NCBI GenBank assembly: GCA_030220185.1 | Contig: JASPKZ010004572.1 | Span: 159,501-223,500 of the forward strand | DNA length: 64,000 bases | Direction: 5' to 3' | Source: Diploptera punctata | Lineage: Eukaryota > Arthropoda > Insecta > Blattodea > Blaberidae | Part shown: positions 11,500 to 23,328 of the stretch, piece after piece | Layout of the letters: the number at the start of each line of letters is the position of its first letter | How positions within the stretch are numbered: position 1 is the stretch's first letter | The notes under the pieces: generated by a model | The model's input: only the letters and a program-made list of their open reading frames with translations | Told to the model about the DNA's origin: nothing | Databases searched by the model: none | Made by a program: the position numbers and the translations under genes

Positions 11500-11930
11500 A
11501 CGGAAGAAGCTAGTAGAGTGCTTTACGTGGGGTGTAGCATTGTATGGTGCAGAGACTTGGACATTACGATGGAATGAGGAAGAGCGACTGGAAGCTTTTG
11601 AGATGTGGATATGGAGAAGGATGGAGCGTATAAAATGGACAGACAAAATTAAAAATAAAGATATGCTAAACCGAGTAGATGGAGGAAGAACACTGCTGGA
11701 ACTTATAAAGAAGATGAAAATAAATTATATTGACCACTGGTTAAGAAGAAACTGCCTGCTGACGGATGTCATTGAAGGAACGGTCAGTAGAAAGAAGATT
11801 AGAGGCAGAAAAATACATCAGATGATAGACAATATTAAAATAAATTGTTTGTATGCGGATACAAAGAGGAAAGCTGAGTTAAGAAAATGGTGCAGAATGC
11901 TGAGTTTGCAATGAAATATCTTATCTTGGG
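11500..11930 (+). pseudogene. LINE ORF2 C-terminal fragment
   Basis: The open frame 11540-11914 encodes YGAETWTLRWNEEERLEAFE, WRRMERIKWTDKIKN, HWLRRN and KIRGRK. This is the usual region after the reverse transcriptase core of insect LINEs (YGxEaWtl, then eRleafemw.WRrm). The catalytic YADD region is not present, so the copy is 5' truncated. The clade cannot be told from this part alone. Confidence 0.7.
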
Positions 11931-12109
11931 CAGAACATTATGTATGTATAATCGGATTGGTCAGTTAATGGAATCGTCCGCTACGGATTTTGAACAGTAA
12001 TTATTTTAAAAAAGAGGCAAAATAAGAAATGGTTTGGGCAGAATGTACTGACTTTATAAAGAAAAGAAGCTAGCAAAAATCATTAGACGAGAAATCATTA
12101 GGTTATTAT

Positions 12110-13060
12110 TAGAGACCGGATGTTAGGGAAAATGCCTATAGTTATTTATTACAGATTTTGTAAAAGTGACTTCATACCAACGTCCCTAGAGTTGTTTTCC
12201 ATGAAGTTCATTTTGCCTATAAATGCCTATTTCAGCTTAGAATGCCCATAAATGCCTATTTGCATTTTTTCTCGAACTTAACTGAGTATTTCAATGAAAT
12301 CAATTGAAATGGACAAACTTCATGGCACAAATCATTTCATAGAAGTTTTTAAGTGTTCTCTTTATAAATTCCCTTAGAATATATTAGGATAAGGGTGGCA
12401 ATAACCCAATAACCTAGCAGGCAGATGGTTTCCCCCTCAATGCACTTCCATTAGTTAAATATTGTATTTTTGCACCTCATGCATTCCCGTTAAGCGGAAT
12501 AACCCTAAGCTATGCCCCATTGTATTATGCTCCGGTTCTAAGGCTTAGAGAAAAGTTATTTTCTTCTATTCAATACAAACATTGCTGAGGTACTGTCTCG
12601 CACCTGGTGCTAAAAGCGGGCAATATTATTTTTGATGTTGGTAACACTGAATTCAGTCTGCAGTCCTCATTGACACTCAGATGCTTCAAAGAAAAAGTGG
12701 CGCAGCAAGTGTATTGGCTTTTTCCCCCCTTTAGAACAATTTTTTTAAGATACCTAAAGAGCGGACAACAGTAAAAGACAAACTGACCAATTTCGTGAAA
12801 GAATTAGGTGCGGAAATATTCTCAAGTGACGGTTCTGCTCTTTGTAAAGATGCAGAACAAATTTCAAAAGCATCTGTGATATCTTCACATGCAGTTGATA
12901 GCATACGTTTATATTATTATCGTAAGACTGTAAAAAAATATGTTGTAGACCATTTTTTGTAAGAGCCTATTTTGAATTTTTTAGTGCCTACACTAATGAT
13001 TTTTAGTGCCTTTTTGCATGTCTATTTTGAACTTTTTAATTGCCTAACATCCGGACTCTA
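12110..13060 (+). mobile_element. hAT-type nonautonomous element, copy 1
   Basis: The terminal inverted repeats read tagagaccggatgttagg and, inverted at the right end, tagagtccggatgttaggc. A perfect 8-bp target duplication GTTATTAT lies at 12102-12109 and 13061-13068, diagnostic of hAT elements. Inside, about 12770-12900, the plus strand encodes a remnant with KELGAEIFSSDGSALC, resembling the N-terminal zinc-finger part of CGGBP1-like hAT transposases. Related copies are at 26624-27403 and 57037-59051. Confidence 0.9.
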
Positions 13061-14020
13061 GTTATTATAGAGTAAAAAGAGGGGACATTTGAGAGAGAAG
13101 ATTAATTATCTTGAAATCAATTTAAAAATAGGAACATCAGAGAATTATATCAGGAAATTAGGATAGAAACATAAGAGTTTCAAGCTAGAAAAAACATAAC
13201 TTCCGGGAGTATATTAAATAATTAGAAGAGTCACTTTAATCAGCTATTAAATGTGCACGCAGAACAGGATATTGAAGAAGAAGATTTACAGACAGCAGCC
13301 ATGTTAGTCACAGAATCAAGTGCATTAGAGGTTAAAAATGGTGATAGAATAACATTGAAGATGCATAAATTATCAGGTTCAGACGGGATACCAGCAGAAC
13401 TTAAAAAAAGGGGAGAAAAATTGATAGACAAGATACGACAGTTGCTTAGTATGATTGGGAAAAAGAGGCTTTTTCAAATTAATTAAAAGAGTCGATTATC
13501 GTATACCAATCTATAAGCAAGGAGATAAAAATGATTGACTACAAACACAAGCGCATCTCATTACTTTCAATTTCGTAGAAAATTCTATCAAATATGTTAG
13601 TAAGAAGACTTACTCCCTATGTTGACGACATAATAGGAGATCATCAATGTGGATTTAGAAGAAACAGGTCTACAAGTGATCAGATTTTAGTATGACAGAT
13701 TTCAGGAAGGAAAAGGGAATATAATGGCACTTTGCATCCACTATATGTGGACTTCAAAAAGACATATGATTCAATTAAGATTGAGAAGTTACCGGTATAT
13801 AGTATCCTGCTGGAGTTCGGAATCCCTAAAAGGTTTGACTTATTCGAATGTGTCTAAATGGAACAAAGAGTAGACTGGGTGTAGGCAAACAGTTTTCGGA
13901 TACTTTTGAAATTCACAATCGGTTAAAGCAAGGAAATGCACTATCTCCTCTACTATTCAATTTTTTACTAGAGCTTGCCATCACATTTTTAGAGAATGAA
14001 GAAGGCCTAAAATACAGTGG

Positions 14021-15355
14021 TGACGAGCAACGGAGATCTCCGTGTTTAAATGTCCAGCGCTAGACGACCAGCCACGGAGATTTCCGTTTTTATGTTTTGT
14101 ATGGTTTCCCTGCCTCTTAGCTTTTGAAGGAGGCATGAAATGCAATTTTGTTTTTTCTCATTGTGAAATTAATTTTCGTTGCATTGTACCCCTCTCTCCT
14201 CTTTTATGAAATTTCCATCTTTACAGAATGAGTAGTTTACAGTTTCAAGACAGACGGCTGGTGAAATATGGAATTTTAGTGCGGGTAGTTAGGCGATTAT
14301 GGAATACATAGGCATATGTAACCTGTAAATATATGTTGTAGAGGGGAAAAATTATAAGAAACACTATTTTGCGTTCTGGAGCCGAATTTATATCTGTGGC
14401 ATCATGTCTACCAGGATAATTATTATAATAGTGTGGCTATAGCTGAAAATTTGCTCGAAAGAAAGACGAGAGTTTGTGGAACAATACGGATTAACAGGGG
14501 GCTTCAAAAATCATTTGTGGAAGCAGGAAATAATCTCAAACCAGGAGAAAGAGTATTTTGTAGTAAGGGGAAGTTTTGCTTCAAACATGGAAAGATAAAA
14601 GAGACGTAAGAATGGTTAGCACATTGCATCAGGCAACACGAGAGTGGGAGGGGTAAAGTTGTAAAAATGCCCTATTGAATACTTCAATATAACAAGTATG
14701 TGAATGGTGTAGACAGGGCTGACCAGTACCTATCATATTACTCCATCCTTAGAAAACAGTGAAATGGAGCAAGAAAGTTGTATTGTGGCTTCTGAATTGT
14801 GCACTCTTTAATGTTTTCAGGGTCTATAAATTTCAAAACCCTAACAACAAAATGTCAAACAGATTTTTTTGCTTGAAACAGCCTCTTGTTGGGTAGTCGT
14901 GAAATTAGGAACAGATGACAGGGAAGAGGAAGAAAGACATAGAGAAAAGGAAACTACTTCTAGGACACCAGCTCAAGATCGACCAGGAAGGCTGAGACAT
15001 GAAGAAACATAAATTAAAACCAATTGTGACTGGGGGAAAAAAATACCCTCCAAAATTTGCCGCATTTGCAGTGAACACAAGAAAAGAGACTCGCTACGTA
15101 TGCTCCTCTTGCACTATGTCTTTACATAAAGAGGAATGTTTCCAATGCTATCGCACCCGCAATTTCTACCAGAAGGTCTGGTGAGAACACTAATAAAGAA
15201 TTACTTACGTATTATTGCTACTGACTGTAAATATATTGATTTAAAAACCACACTGTGCTAGCGCGGTTTAAAACTGAAAAGTCCACCCCACTGACAGAAA
15301 TGTCCGGTCTAGCAGGGGTGAGTGGAACGGACGGCTGTCGGTCACTAATGTGTTA
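14021..15355 (+). mobile_element. piggyBac-like (PGBD4 type) element inserted at TTAA
   Basis: The plus strand reads in sequence RINRGLQKSFVEAG, LKPGERVFCSKGKF, a region YNKYVNGVDRADQYLSYYSI, WSKKVVLWLLNCALFNVF and then RKETRYVCSSCTMSLHKEEC. The last block is the C-terminal cysteine-rich zinc-ribbon-like end of piggyBac transposases. Stops and frameshifts mark it as a pseudogene. The host LINE has TTAA at this point. The right edge keeps TTAA (15355-15358) and LINE sequence resumes there. The left TTAA and about 12 bases of the left terminus seem to be lost. Confidence 0.85.
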
Positions 15356-15486
15356 ATAAACAGTCAATTTATGGTGATTATATAGTATTACGAGTATTAT
15401 CCTATAGCAAAAGAATACAACGGGCGAACATGCATGCACTATTGAGTAACACTAAGATAATGGGGTTGGAATAAAACTAAATGTGT

Positions 15487-15727
15487 GATCAATATATCCC
15501 GATTCTGTCCCGTTGGCTAAGGAATTTTAATCTGACCCAAACTTTTTAGTGCCACAATGGCCCTGGAGTTGACTCAGCCTCTAACGGAAATGGGTACTAG
15601 ACGCTTGTCACGCAGGGCTGATAATCCGGCTGACATCAAGTGCTGGATTGCCTAAAAGAAGTGGGAGCTTTAATCTCGTACTACCCAAGGGTCTCCTATA
15701 GCATCTAATGGGATCACTTACCTTTAT
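15487..15727 (+). repeat. SINE-B insertion
   Basis: This matches on the plus strand the body of SINE-B found in the opposite direction at 36285-36585 and 50522-50815, with a degenerate tRNA head (ctgtcccgttgg). TGATCAAT flanks it on both sides inside the LINE, so the insertion is clear. Confidence 0.75.
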
Positions 15728-16016
15728 ATGATCAATGTAGAAATATACTGTATAAAGGAAACGGACAGTAAATGACAAACGAGGGAAATAATAAATGACT
15801 GAATCCAAATACCTATGAACAATACTTACAAACAAGAATATGGCGCAAAATAAATTTAACGTTGGCTCAATTTTGGAATTGTAGGCTGTTATGCATTACG
15901 AGGCTCTTTTCGTCCCAAAATCTCTAAAAAAAATTAAATTGAAAATATATAAAACTGTTATTCTCTCACTTACATTATAAAGATGCGAAATATGGACTCT
16001 TACTTTATGGGAGTAT

Positions 16017-16060
16017 TTAGATTAAGTTTAGGATTAAGAACTCTCTTGGCGCACCACTAC

Positions 16061-16101
<41 letters not shown>

Positions 16102-16243
16102 CCAATCACACCATCGGGGCAGCGCAACCACGCCATCAGGGCGCCCCAACCTCAGAAGTGGATTACAATTAAGCTAATGTCAGAACAGAATACCTGAAAT
16201 GTCGAAATGACAACCTGTTACATTGAATAAAAATAAATTTAAG
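16017..16243 (+). repeat. Retroposon tail (SINE-A alternative 3' body)
   Basis: It contains a (CAT)n run at 16062-16101, the block ggcgccccaacctcag and gaaatgtcgaaatgacaa. The same body follows a tRNA-like SINE-A head at 19425-19608. The flanks TTTATGGGAG and TTTAAGGGGG look like a slightly diverged target duplication. Confidence 0.7.
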
Positions 16244-17039
16244 GGGGTAACAATTAATACAAGTATTTGAAAATGAAGTTCTTAGAACAATTTTTGGGCT
16301 AAAGAGAGATGGAAAGGTGAATGAAGAAGACTGTAGGCCTATAACAGTGAGCTACATAATCTTTATGGGAAACAAGATGGTAAGAGTAGTTAAGTCTAGT
16401 AGAATCCGAAGGGCAGGAGATGTAGCATAAATGTGGAATGGGAGAGGGAAACCAGATTTAAAGCTCCCAGTAGCTAGCCCAAGAATGAGGTTGGAGAATA
16501 CATTAACAATGATTTGATATATGTTGGTTATACAAGCGATGGTTGGAATAGGTACCAATAACAGTCTGCTTGTATATTTTAGAAACACCCTTTATAGTAC
16601 CAACATAATAAGAATCCTGTAGCTCAGGATATGGATGTATGAAGATATTTTGTATGCGAGGCCATGGAATTATGGGTTGGATAGTCCCAGCGAGTTAGTT
16701 AATTTTGTGGCACTGCAACGAAAGGAGAACAGCCACCCGGTGCTTCAAAATTGTGACAACCACAACATATTGCACGATGAGAAATAATTTTCATTATGCT
16801 ATATACAGTTAGTGTAGAAAGTATTGGTACACTTATAAATAACACAAACAGAAATAAATAACTCCATTATTTCTTAACTAAATACAACAAAAATATACAC
16901 CTTTAAATTGGACTCTATGAAGTTAAATACACGCAGTTTCTCTGTTTTAACATGACAATTAACGAGTAAAATCAAATAATTTGTACATGAACAACAAAAA
17001 TAAACCAACAAAAAGTATTGGTACAGTCTCAGATTATGA

Positions 17040-18015
17040 CTGGTTGAATCTTTACTTTTTGAGTTGAATGTTTGATTGGGAGCTCCTTGGATTCCAAGAT
17101 GGCTTGAGGGCGACGTAGCATCGACTCGACTAAATTTGAAGTTTTTGAAGAAGGTAGGCCTATATTTCTAAATTCTTCTTCCAAAGCGTTTCTCAGGTTT
17201 TGCTTGTTGGAAACTTGCCTTGAATGAATTCTTCCTTACAGATGTTCCCATAAATTCTCAATGGGGGTTTATGTCCGGAGATTAGGGAGGCGTTTCAGTG
17301 TGTTATACAAAATCTATAAACGCGTGTTGAAACCGCTGTATTTCGAATCATTATCTTACATAAATACAAAACCTTATTTAATCCACATTTCCTCTGCTGA
17401 GGTATGAAGATTGGTCTTTAGTATGTTCAGATACTGTTTGTGATCCATCACACCATCGATGAAATGTAAGGTCCCGACTTCTCGACTCCAGAGGTACTCT
17501 GTATCCCCATACTAATAAAGAATCACCACTATGTTTCACAGTGGGTTGGAGATTTTGCTTTTGTAGCTCTGTATTTTAATTCCTCCAGACTTTTCTTCTT
17601 CTACCTAAACGGGAAATGTTCATTTTAAGCTAGTCTGTATAAATTACTTTCAAAATTATTTGGGCTTGTGTATGTGTGTTTTAGCGAAGTTCAAATTTTT
17701 CTTTCAGTTTTCTTCACTTAGCTTACTAAGCATTTTCTACGGGCTGTTTTCCTATGCAGTTCGTTAGCCCATAGACTGTTACGAACATTGCCAGCAGAAA
17801 TACAAATATTAGCCATTCTTGATACTAGCTGCTAATTTAGGGGCACTACTTTTAGGTTTTTCCTTTACTTTTCTCATGAATGCTTTTTCAACATTAACAT
17901 ACAACTTTCGGACGTCCTTATCTGTGGCTATATCGAAAGATTTTCGTTCGCCAACTGTATCAATTATCTGCTGAATGTTTTGGTCTTGGCCTTCCAATTA
18001 TTTCACTAATGCCAT
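17040..18015 (-). pseudogene. Tc1-like transposase pseudogene
   Basis: From high to low coordinates it reads a helix-turn-helix region (LYVNVEKAFMRKVKEKPKSS, then APKLAASIKNG), a broken catalytic core, and a C-terminal SPDINP followed after a frameshift by ENLWEHL-like residues, ending LEEEFRNIGLPSSKTSNLVE and SMLRRPQAILESKELPIKHS. The SPDxNPIENLW block is the hallmark of Tc1/mariner DDE transposases. Many stops and shifts are present. Confidence 0.8.
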
Positions 18016-18032
18016 TTAACGATTTACACTGA

Positions 18033-18782
18033 CTATTTAACTCATGCCCCAAATGGGAGTCAATGACCAATCACGTTTCAATGATTTCTGTTTTACAACC
18101 AATCAGAGTCGTGTTTCACGAATTATTTATCAGTGTTATAATTACCATATTAAAGAAAGCTCCTCCTTTTTAATATTCTGAACAGGTATGACCATTATTT
18201 TGCAGTGACTGAGCCTGTGAGAAATACGGCTACCAGATTGTATATATAGTGCATGAATGTCAACACATGCCGCATGCGGGAGTTAATATAAAAACATTTG
18301 TAGCAATTGATTATACCACCAAAAAAAGAAACCACTGTTTGCACTTTCTTAAATGTATTTTTTTCCCAGGTAACGATCCAGAAAAAATATAATTGTCATA
18401 TTTACATCATACGACATCAGAAATGAATTAATATACAGTTTGATGTGTTTTATTTTTTTCTCCACTAGAGAGCATTCTTACAATATTGCGTTCCTTTGGC
18501 AATAAATAGTATGATCTGGTAGCAGTGATAAACAAAAGAAGCAGATGAAGCGTACCTATCGTTTCTCATTTGTTTTCAAACATCGCCGTTTACATTAAAT
18601 ATATAAATATTTTAAAATAACTATAGTTAAATAATGATTTGTGAGTAAACAGCTTAATTTTATTCGTTAAATAGTCCTAACAAATGCCACTCTTGATTTC
18701 CAAATTCTCTAGATAAATTCACTCCTCACTTCGTGAGTCGTGAATTTATCGATAATTTGGAAATCACTCGTTGCATTACTTA
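18033..18782 (+). mobile_element. MITE-like element, copy 2
   Basis: This copy appears complete. It starts ctatttaactcatgccccaa and ends gcattactta, with TGA outside both edges (18030-18032 and 18783-18785). Near the 3' end a long hairpin pairs gatttccaaattctctagat with its inverted counterpart around a ctcacttcgtgag loop (about 18697-18770). It is inserted within the Tc1-like element. Confidence 0.8.
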
Positions 18783-19222
18783 TGATTATGCAAACAAATA
18801 ATTAATTCCCTTTCTTATAGGCCTACTGTAGTCTTTCTACCTTTGCGCCCCATTCCAGCTTAATCTGCAGCCAGAACACACACAACTACTCAAGGTTAGA
18901 GTGAATAACAACACTACCAGACCCACCCCCACTCGACTTCATGTGAACATTCTGTTGACCAAAATTTAATACTGTATCAATACTTTTTGTTTGTTAATTT
19001 ATGTTGTGCATGTACGAATTATTTTTTTACTCATTAATTGTCATGTTAAAACAGAGGAAACTGTGTGTGTTTAACTTCATAGAGTTCAATTTAATGGTGT
19101 ATATTTTTGTTTTTGTATGTAGTGAAGAAATAATGAAATATTTTTTTTTGTCTATGTTATTTTTAAGTGCACCAATACTTTCTGCACTTACTGTTTATAT
19201 CTACTCGTAATAAACTGAATAA

Positions 19223-19608
19223 TATAATGACTGAGGTACATCGCTGTGGTCTCGAGGTAGCGTGCTGCCTTGTCACGCAGCGAGCCTGGGTTCGATCCTA
19301 GGTCGGGACAAGTTTTCAGGGTGAGATTTTTTGGGGGGTTTTCCTCACCTGTAAGATAAATATCAGGAAACTTTAAGGTCCAAACGGTCCCCGAACACCA
19401 TCTGGCCATCATTATCATCAATATCACAATTCACCTCATTAGCTTAAGTTTAGTTTAAGACCTCTCCTGACGCATCATTACCATCCTCATCATCAACTCT
19501 CCGCGTAACCCCGCATTCCAGGCGGCCCAACCTCATAAGTGGGTTACAAGTACCAGGAGAGAACACCAGAAATGTCGAAATGACAATCTGGGGCATTTGG
19601 AATATATG
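19223..19608 (+). repeat. SINE-A head with alternative tail
   Basis: The tRNA-like head has a B box (ggttcgatcct) and an anticodon arm gctgc...gcagc like tRNA-Asp but with an extra base in the loop. The common body (cctcacctgtaagataaat) follows, then a (TCA)-rich linker. The last part (19432-19608) is not the usual tail but the ggcggcccaacctcataag body also seen alone at 16017-16243. Confidence 0.8.
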
Positions 19609-19619
19609 TATATTATATA

Positions 19620-19935
19620 TTCCATCCATCCATAGTAATTCTGCCCGAGGGCAGGTCTTCACTGCAATCAGCATTTTCATGCTATGCTTGCAGCTTTACT
19701 GGGGAATAATAGGTGTGGTAACTTCCCGTTGCTTTTCACATCTGTGAAGGATGATGGTGATAATGATAACGCTGATGATGGCCGGATGATTTTTGGGGAT
19801 CTTTGGGCCCTAAGCTTACTGACATTTTTCTTATAGGTGAGGAAAAACCTCGAAAAAAAACCTCACCCAGGAGCCTGTCCCGACCCGGGCCCGCTGCTTG
19901 ACAAGGCAGCACGCTACCTCGAGACACAGCGGTGG
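19620..19935 (-). repeat. SINE-A, near full length, minus strand
   Basis: Reading on the minus strand gives tRNA head, body, ATC linker, caccggtgtg-type block and a (TGGA)n tail. It stands tail to tail with the copy at 19223-19608. Confidence 0.85.
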
Positions 19936-21076
19936 ATTATATATATATATATATATATAATGACTGTTGTACAAAACCGTATTGAAAATTTAAATAAAAG
20001 TATATTTACATTCTTTTTCACCCTCATACTGTTCCTTATCCTCCTCCAAATCGTCCTCATCAGATTCGACTTATAAATAAAGTTGTTCAAGATTCCTCTC
20101 CAAGGTGTCAAGAATGACTTTTAAACTGGGACTAAACCCTTCTTTACAGAATTAACATTAGTCGCCGCAATGCTTCGCAATTAAAATCATCAATATTTGT
20201 GTTTTTGCTTTCGTGAAGTCTCTTCTCAGAGGGGTTTTCCAAGACTCTATTTGTCCGTTTCTTATGTAAAAAACTACATTCCTAGATACCGTTTTCGCAT
20301 TTACTTTCCAAGTACTCTTGAATACGAAACCTACGTTATTTTGTGTCGAAATGTAGTGATTTACCGCAGCATCCAAGTAAACAAAGAATAATAATTTAAG
20401 CAAAACAAAAAACAAACTGCGATTAGCCACACTTTAAATATAAAACATTTAAATTAAACGCTTTTGACTTTGTGATTATAAACCCGTAGGTACCCACAAA
20501 ATGCTGCAACAATGAGATAAACTGATGGATTGCAGTGGTTCAAAAGGTTAAATAGTTTTGTACCTCCCTATAGCGGTATTATGGGGTTACTGACCGCTAT
20601 CACCCCTTTTCTCGAAGGGAAAACATAAACATTTGGCGGGCGGAGTCCATTAACAGAACAAACGCACTTTAGTAGGTCTATTTATTATTTTCACATTGGA
20701 GTTTTCTGCTCATTAAATTCAGAATGAATGTAGCACAAAAATAACTTAAATTGGCGAACTACTGTTAATTTTAACTGGCGACGGTGACCAACATTGTCCA
20801 AACTGCTGCTGCATTCTGGTACTAGGTACGGCTCCTTGGTAACTAAGAACTTTGTGGCTCTCGGTATAGGGTTTGATCATTTGTCGGCGTTTCTGTATTG
20901 TATAGTGAGTTAATTGTTCGAAAATATATAGTGAGACCATTCAAGAATAGGGAATCGTAAACGGCACTGCTGATTAGCTAAGTTACAACCCGATAGTACA
21001 GAATGAGCCACGTTGCTCCAAACACGAGTACAGCACCTATCTTATTAAGTTCGGTCACAACAATGCCGTGACGTAT
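19936..21076. other. Non-coding stretch
   Basis: A (TA)n run at 19938-19960 is followed by unique-looking sequence. The short frames around 20158-20430 lack recognisable domains. I found no splice-bounded exon here. Confidence 0.35.
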
Positions 21077-21584
21077 GTAGTAAGTAGAGCTAGGAATTTT
21101 AGGTGTTACACCTTAATTTTATTTGTTATTACAATGCTCAAATTAACTTGTCTGGCAAAGAAAACATTAAATAAATGCCCCTAAATGTGTTTTAGTTGTA
21201 CCTTTTTGCACCTTTTTTAATGCTAGCACTTTTTTGCACCTTTTTTTATCAATGCAAGCACATTTTGCACTTTTTAAGACTTTTTTGTCCCTTAGGTGCA
21301 TTGTATTCCCAAAATAATGTGTATTTTTTTTTACATTTCTTCAAAGACGCTTTCAAGGATTGGTAACAATGTGTGGTATCAGTCCATATCACATTACTTC
21401 CACTTTAGTGCAGTCCCGTTAGGCTCTTCCTTTTAAATTAGTTCCCACCTTGTTGCACCACAGTTATGTGAACGCTATTATTTAAGCAAGGGAGATTGTT
21501 GAGTGCATAAACAAAAAGATTTTCAGTTGAAAATAATATTTGACTTGTGCGGTGTGCTATTTTTCTGAGTGACCAGTATTCAGT

Positions 21585-21770
21585 ATGCCAAAACCGAATG
21601 TGAACTTCTACAACCTACATGATTTTGTAAAACAGCTTAGTGCAGATGAAATTCAGAGTGACATATCTGTTACGAGGTGCATTCTTTGTGATATTTCAAT
21701 AACAATTGATGGAAAATATCAACACAATCATATTTCGCAGCATATAGGTAGTGCAAAACACGAAAAATAA
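21585..21770 (+). pseudogene. hAT transposase N-terminal zinc-finger remnant
   Basis: This 61-codon frame has a Cys-x2-Cys pair (RCILCD) and two His-containing turns (HNHISQHIGSAKH), the layout of the BED-type finger in CGGBP1-like proteins, which derive from hAT transposases. The stop after AKHEK and the insertion at 21913 prevent a full protein. The sister copy at 30661 shares the CILCDIS and QHIGxAKH motifs. Confidence 0.7.
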
Positions 21771-21912
21771 GGAACTATAAAGCAGTAAATGTACATTGTG
21801 ATAACAGTTTATTGGCGAGGCACTGCCTTCTTCAAGTTTAATAAATAAAAAATATTTTTTTTAATGATACAGAAAATATATCTGTGGCATGTGGTATTCC
21901 TCTTTCCAAACT

Positions 21913-23328
21913 CCCTGGGGGTCCGTTTATCGGGCCCCAGCTGTGCTCACAACAGCAACAGGGCGCGTCCCCGGGTGGCGGATAGGGGAACGGTCGGTGG
22001 TTCGCATTGCACTCCTCCCGGCTAGGTCCAGTCCGGACCCGCGGGCCATTTGTGAGGTCGTCAGGACTCGAGCGACCTGACGTACTACGTAGCTCGTGCT
22101 GCGCCCACTCCAGCAACAAAACGCGTCCCCTCGGTGGCGTAGTGGGGAAAAGGTCGGTGGATCTGCCAGTCATTCCTCCCTTCCAAGTCCGATGGACTCG
22201 CGGACCATGAGTGAGGTCAGCAGGAAAATTAATTAGAGGGGCCTGCTGTCAAACCTGTGAATCCCGGCCCACAAGCGGGAGCATGGGCCGCTGTTGGTGA
22301 AGCGGTGGGAGACTGGAGATCAGAAGCTCCTTTCTCTTGGTTCAATTGAAGCTGAGACCATCTGTGGGGGCACCATGGGAGATGAGCACCCTGGATGCCT
22401 ACATTGCTCAGCGGGCTGTCTCACAGCAGCGACACGACTAGGCTTAGTCTTGCGAACGGGCTGGTTGGGACAATACCGGGCGTAATGCTGGGAATTACCA
22501 TCAGGTCAATAAGCTCGGGAAAGGAGGAAGCGCGGTCTTTTGGGTCTGGGACTTAGCGCCGACTCTGGGACCGAGTGACCCAAGGAAAATCTATGAGGTC
22601 GTCAGGAGTTGAGCGACCTGACGTACTAATGCTCAGGCTGGACCCACTTCAGCAACCAAACACGTCCCCAGCTGGTGCACTGGGGGAACGGTCGGTGGAT
22701 CTGCTAGACAGTCCTCCCGGTCAAGTCCAAGGGACTCGTGAACCATTAGTGGGGTAGGCAAGAGTTGAGCGCCTTGTCGCACTATTTGCTCATCTGTTGG
22801 AGCTTGCGAGCTCTGTGCTGGCCCACAACAGCAGCAGAAGGTGTCCCTGGCGGCAGACCAGGGCTCGGCTCGGACCAGTGCAGAGGGGAGCAACTGTACT
22901 GGTTCCTGGCTCAGCCTACGGGCTCGTCGACAAACTGTGGGGTCGCCAGGAGATGAGTACCTGGATGTACTAAACGTCTCACACTGTGGGGCTTGTAGCC
23001 CTAGCCGGTCTCACAACGGCTGCAGGACACGTCCCTGGAGGCAGAACAGGGGAACGGTCGGTGGATCTGCGACAGCCGTCCTCCCGGCTAGGCTCATGGA
23101 GCCCGTGGACCAACTGTGGGGTCGTCAGGAATGAGCGACCTGGCGACTACGAAGCTCAGCAATTCCCAGAAGTTGCAACTCCAACACCCTCTCCCTAGGG
23201 GTATTGGTTTAGGACCGTGAACTTGAACGTGGACGTGAACATAGGATAGGGAGGACAAGCACTCTAGGACTTGGGAGTATGGTTATGATGACCGAGGTAT
23301 CCCAAGGGGTGGGGGAAGGGCCTAGATG
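21913..23328. mobile_element. Unrecognised GC-rich 1.4-kb insertion with internal repeats
   Basis: A perfect 12-bp duplication TCTTTCCAAACT (21901-21912 and 23329-23340) proves it is an insertion, because the sister hAT copy is uninterrupted at this site. It is strikingly GC-rich against AT-rich surroundings. Diverged internal modules recur: ggtcggtggatctgc-type words near 21993, 22152, 22690 and 23056, and gagcgacctgacgtact-type words near 22069, 22609, 22766, 22953 and 23133. I see no open frame with known domains. The 12-bp duplication would fit target-primed retroposition, and the modules resemble promoter monomers of some LINE 5' regions. Both ideas are inference. Confidence 0.75.

Larger units (their letters stand above)
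12005..16690 (+). mobile_element. RTE-like LINE split by four later insertions
   Basis: LINE sequence is found in order at 12005-12109, 13061-14020, 15356-15486, 15728-16016 and 16244-16690. It is colinear with the near-intact minus-strand copy at 44021-47292. The segments encode a basic linker (RGKIRNGLG), an RT N-terminal region (ASGSDGIPAEL-like), the LKQGNALSPLLFNF block, and a degenerate YADD region around 15370. The interruptions are a hAT-type element (12110-13060), a piggyBac-like element (14021-15355), SINE-B (15487-15727) and a retroposon tail (16017-16243). The endonuclease domain is absent. Confidence 0.85.
16806..19193 (-). mobile_element. Tc1-like transposon with ~225-bp inverted repeats
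   Basis: The left end (cagttagtgtagaaagtatt, from 16806 to about 17035) returns inverted at about 18960-19193. TA borders the left end, and the right border is close to TA. Between them, on the minus strand, lies a decayed Tc1-like transposase. A MITE (18033-18782) sits between the transposase 5' end and the right inverted repeat. Confidence 0.85.

Noticed and set aside
21838..23198. Several overlapping GC-rich frames (60-111 codons)
   Set aside because: GC-rich sequence has few stops; the frames overlap on both strands, with no known motif and no shared frame between modules.
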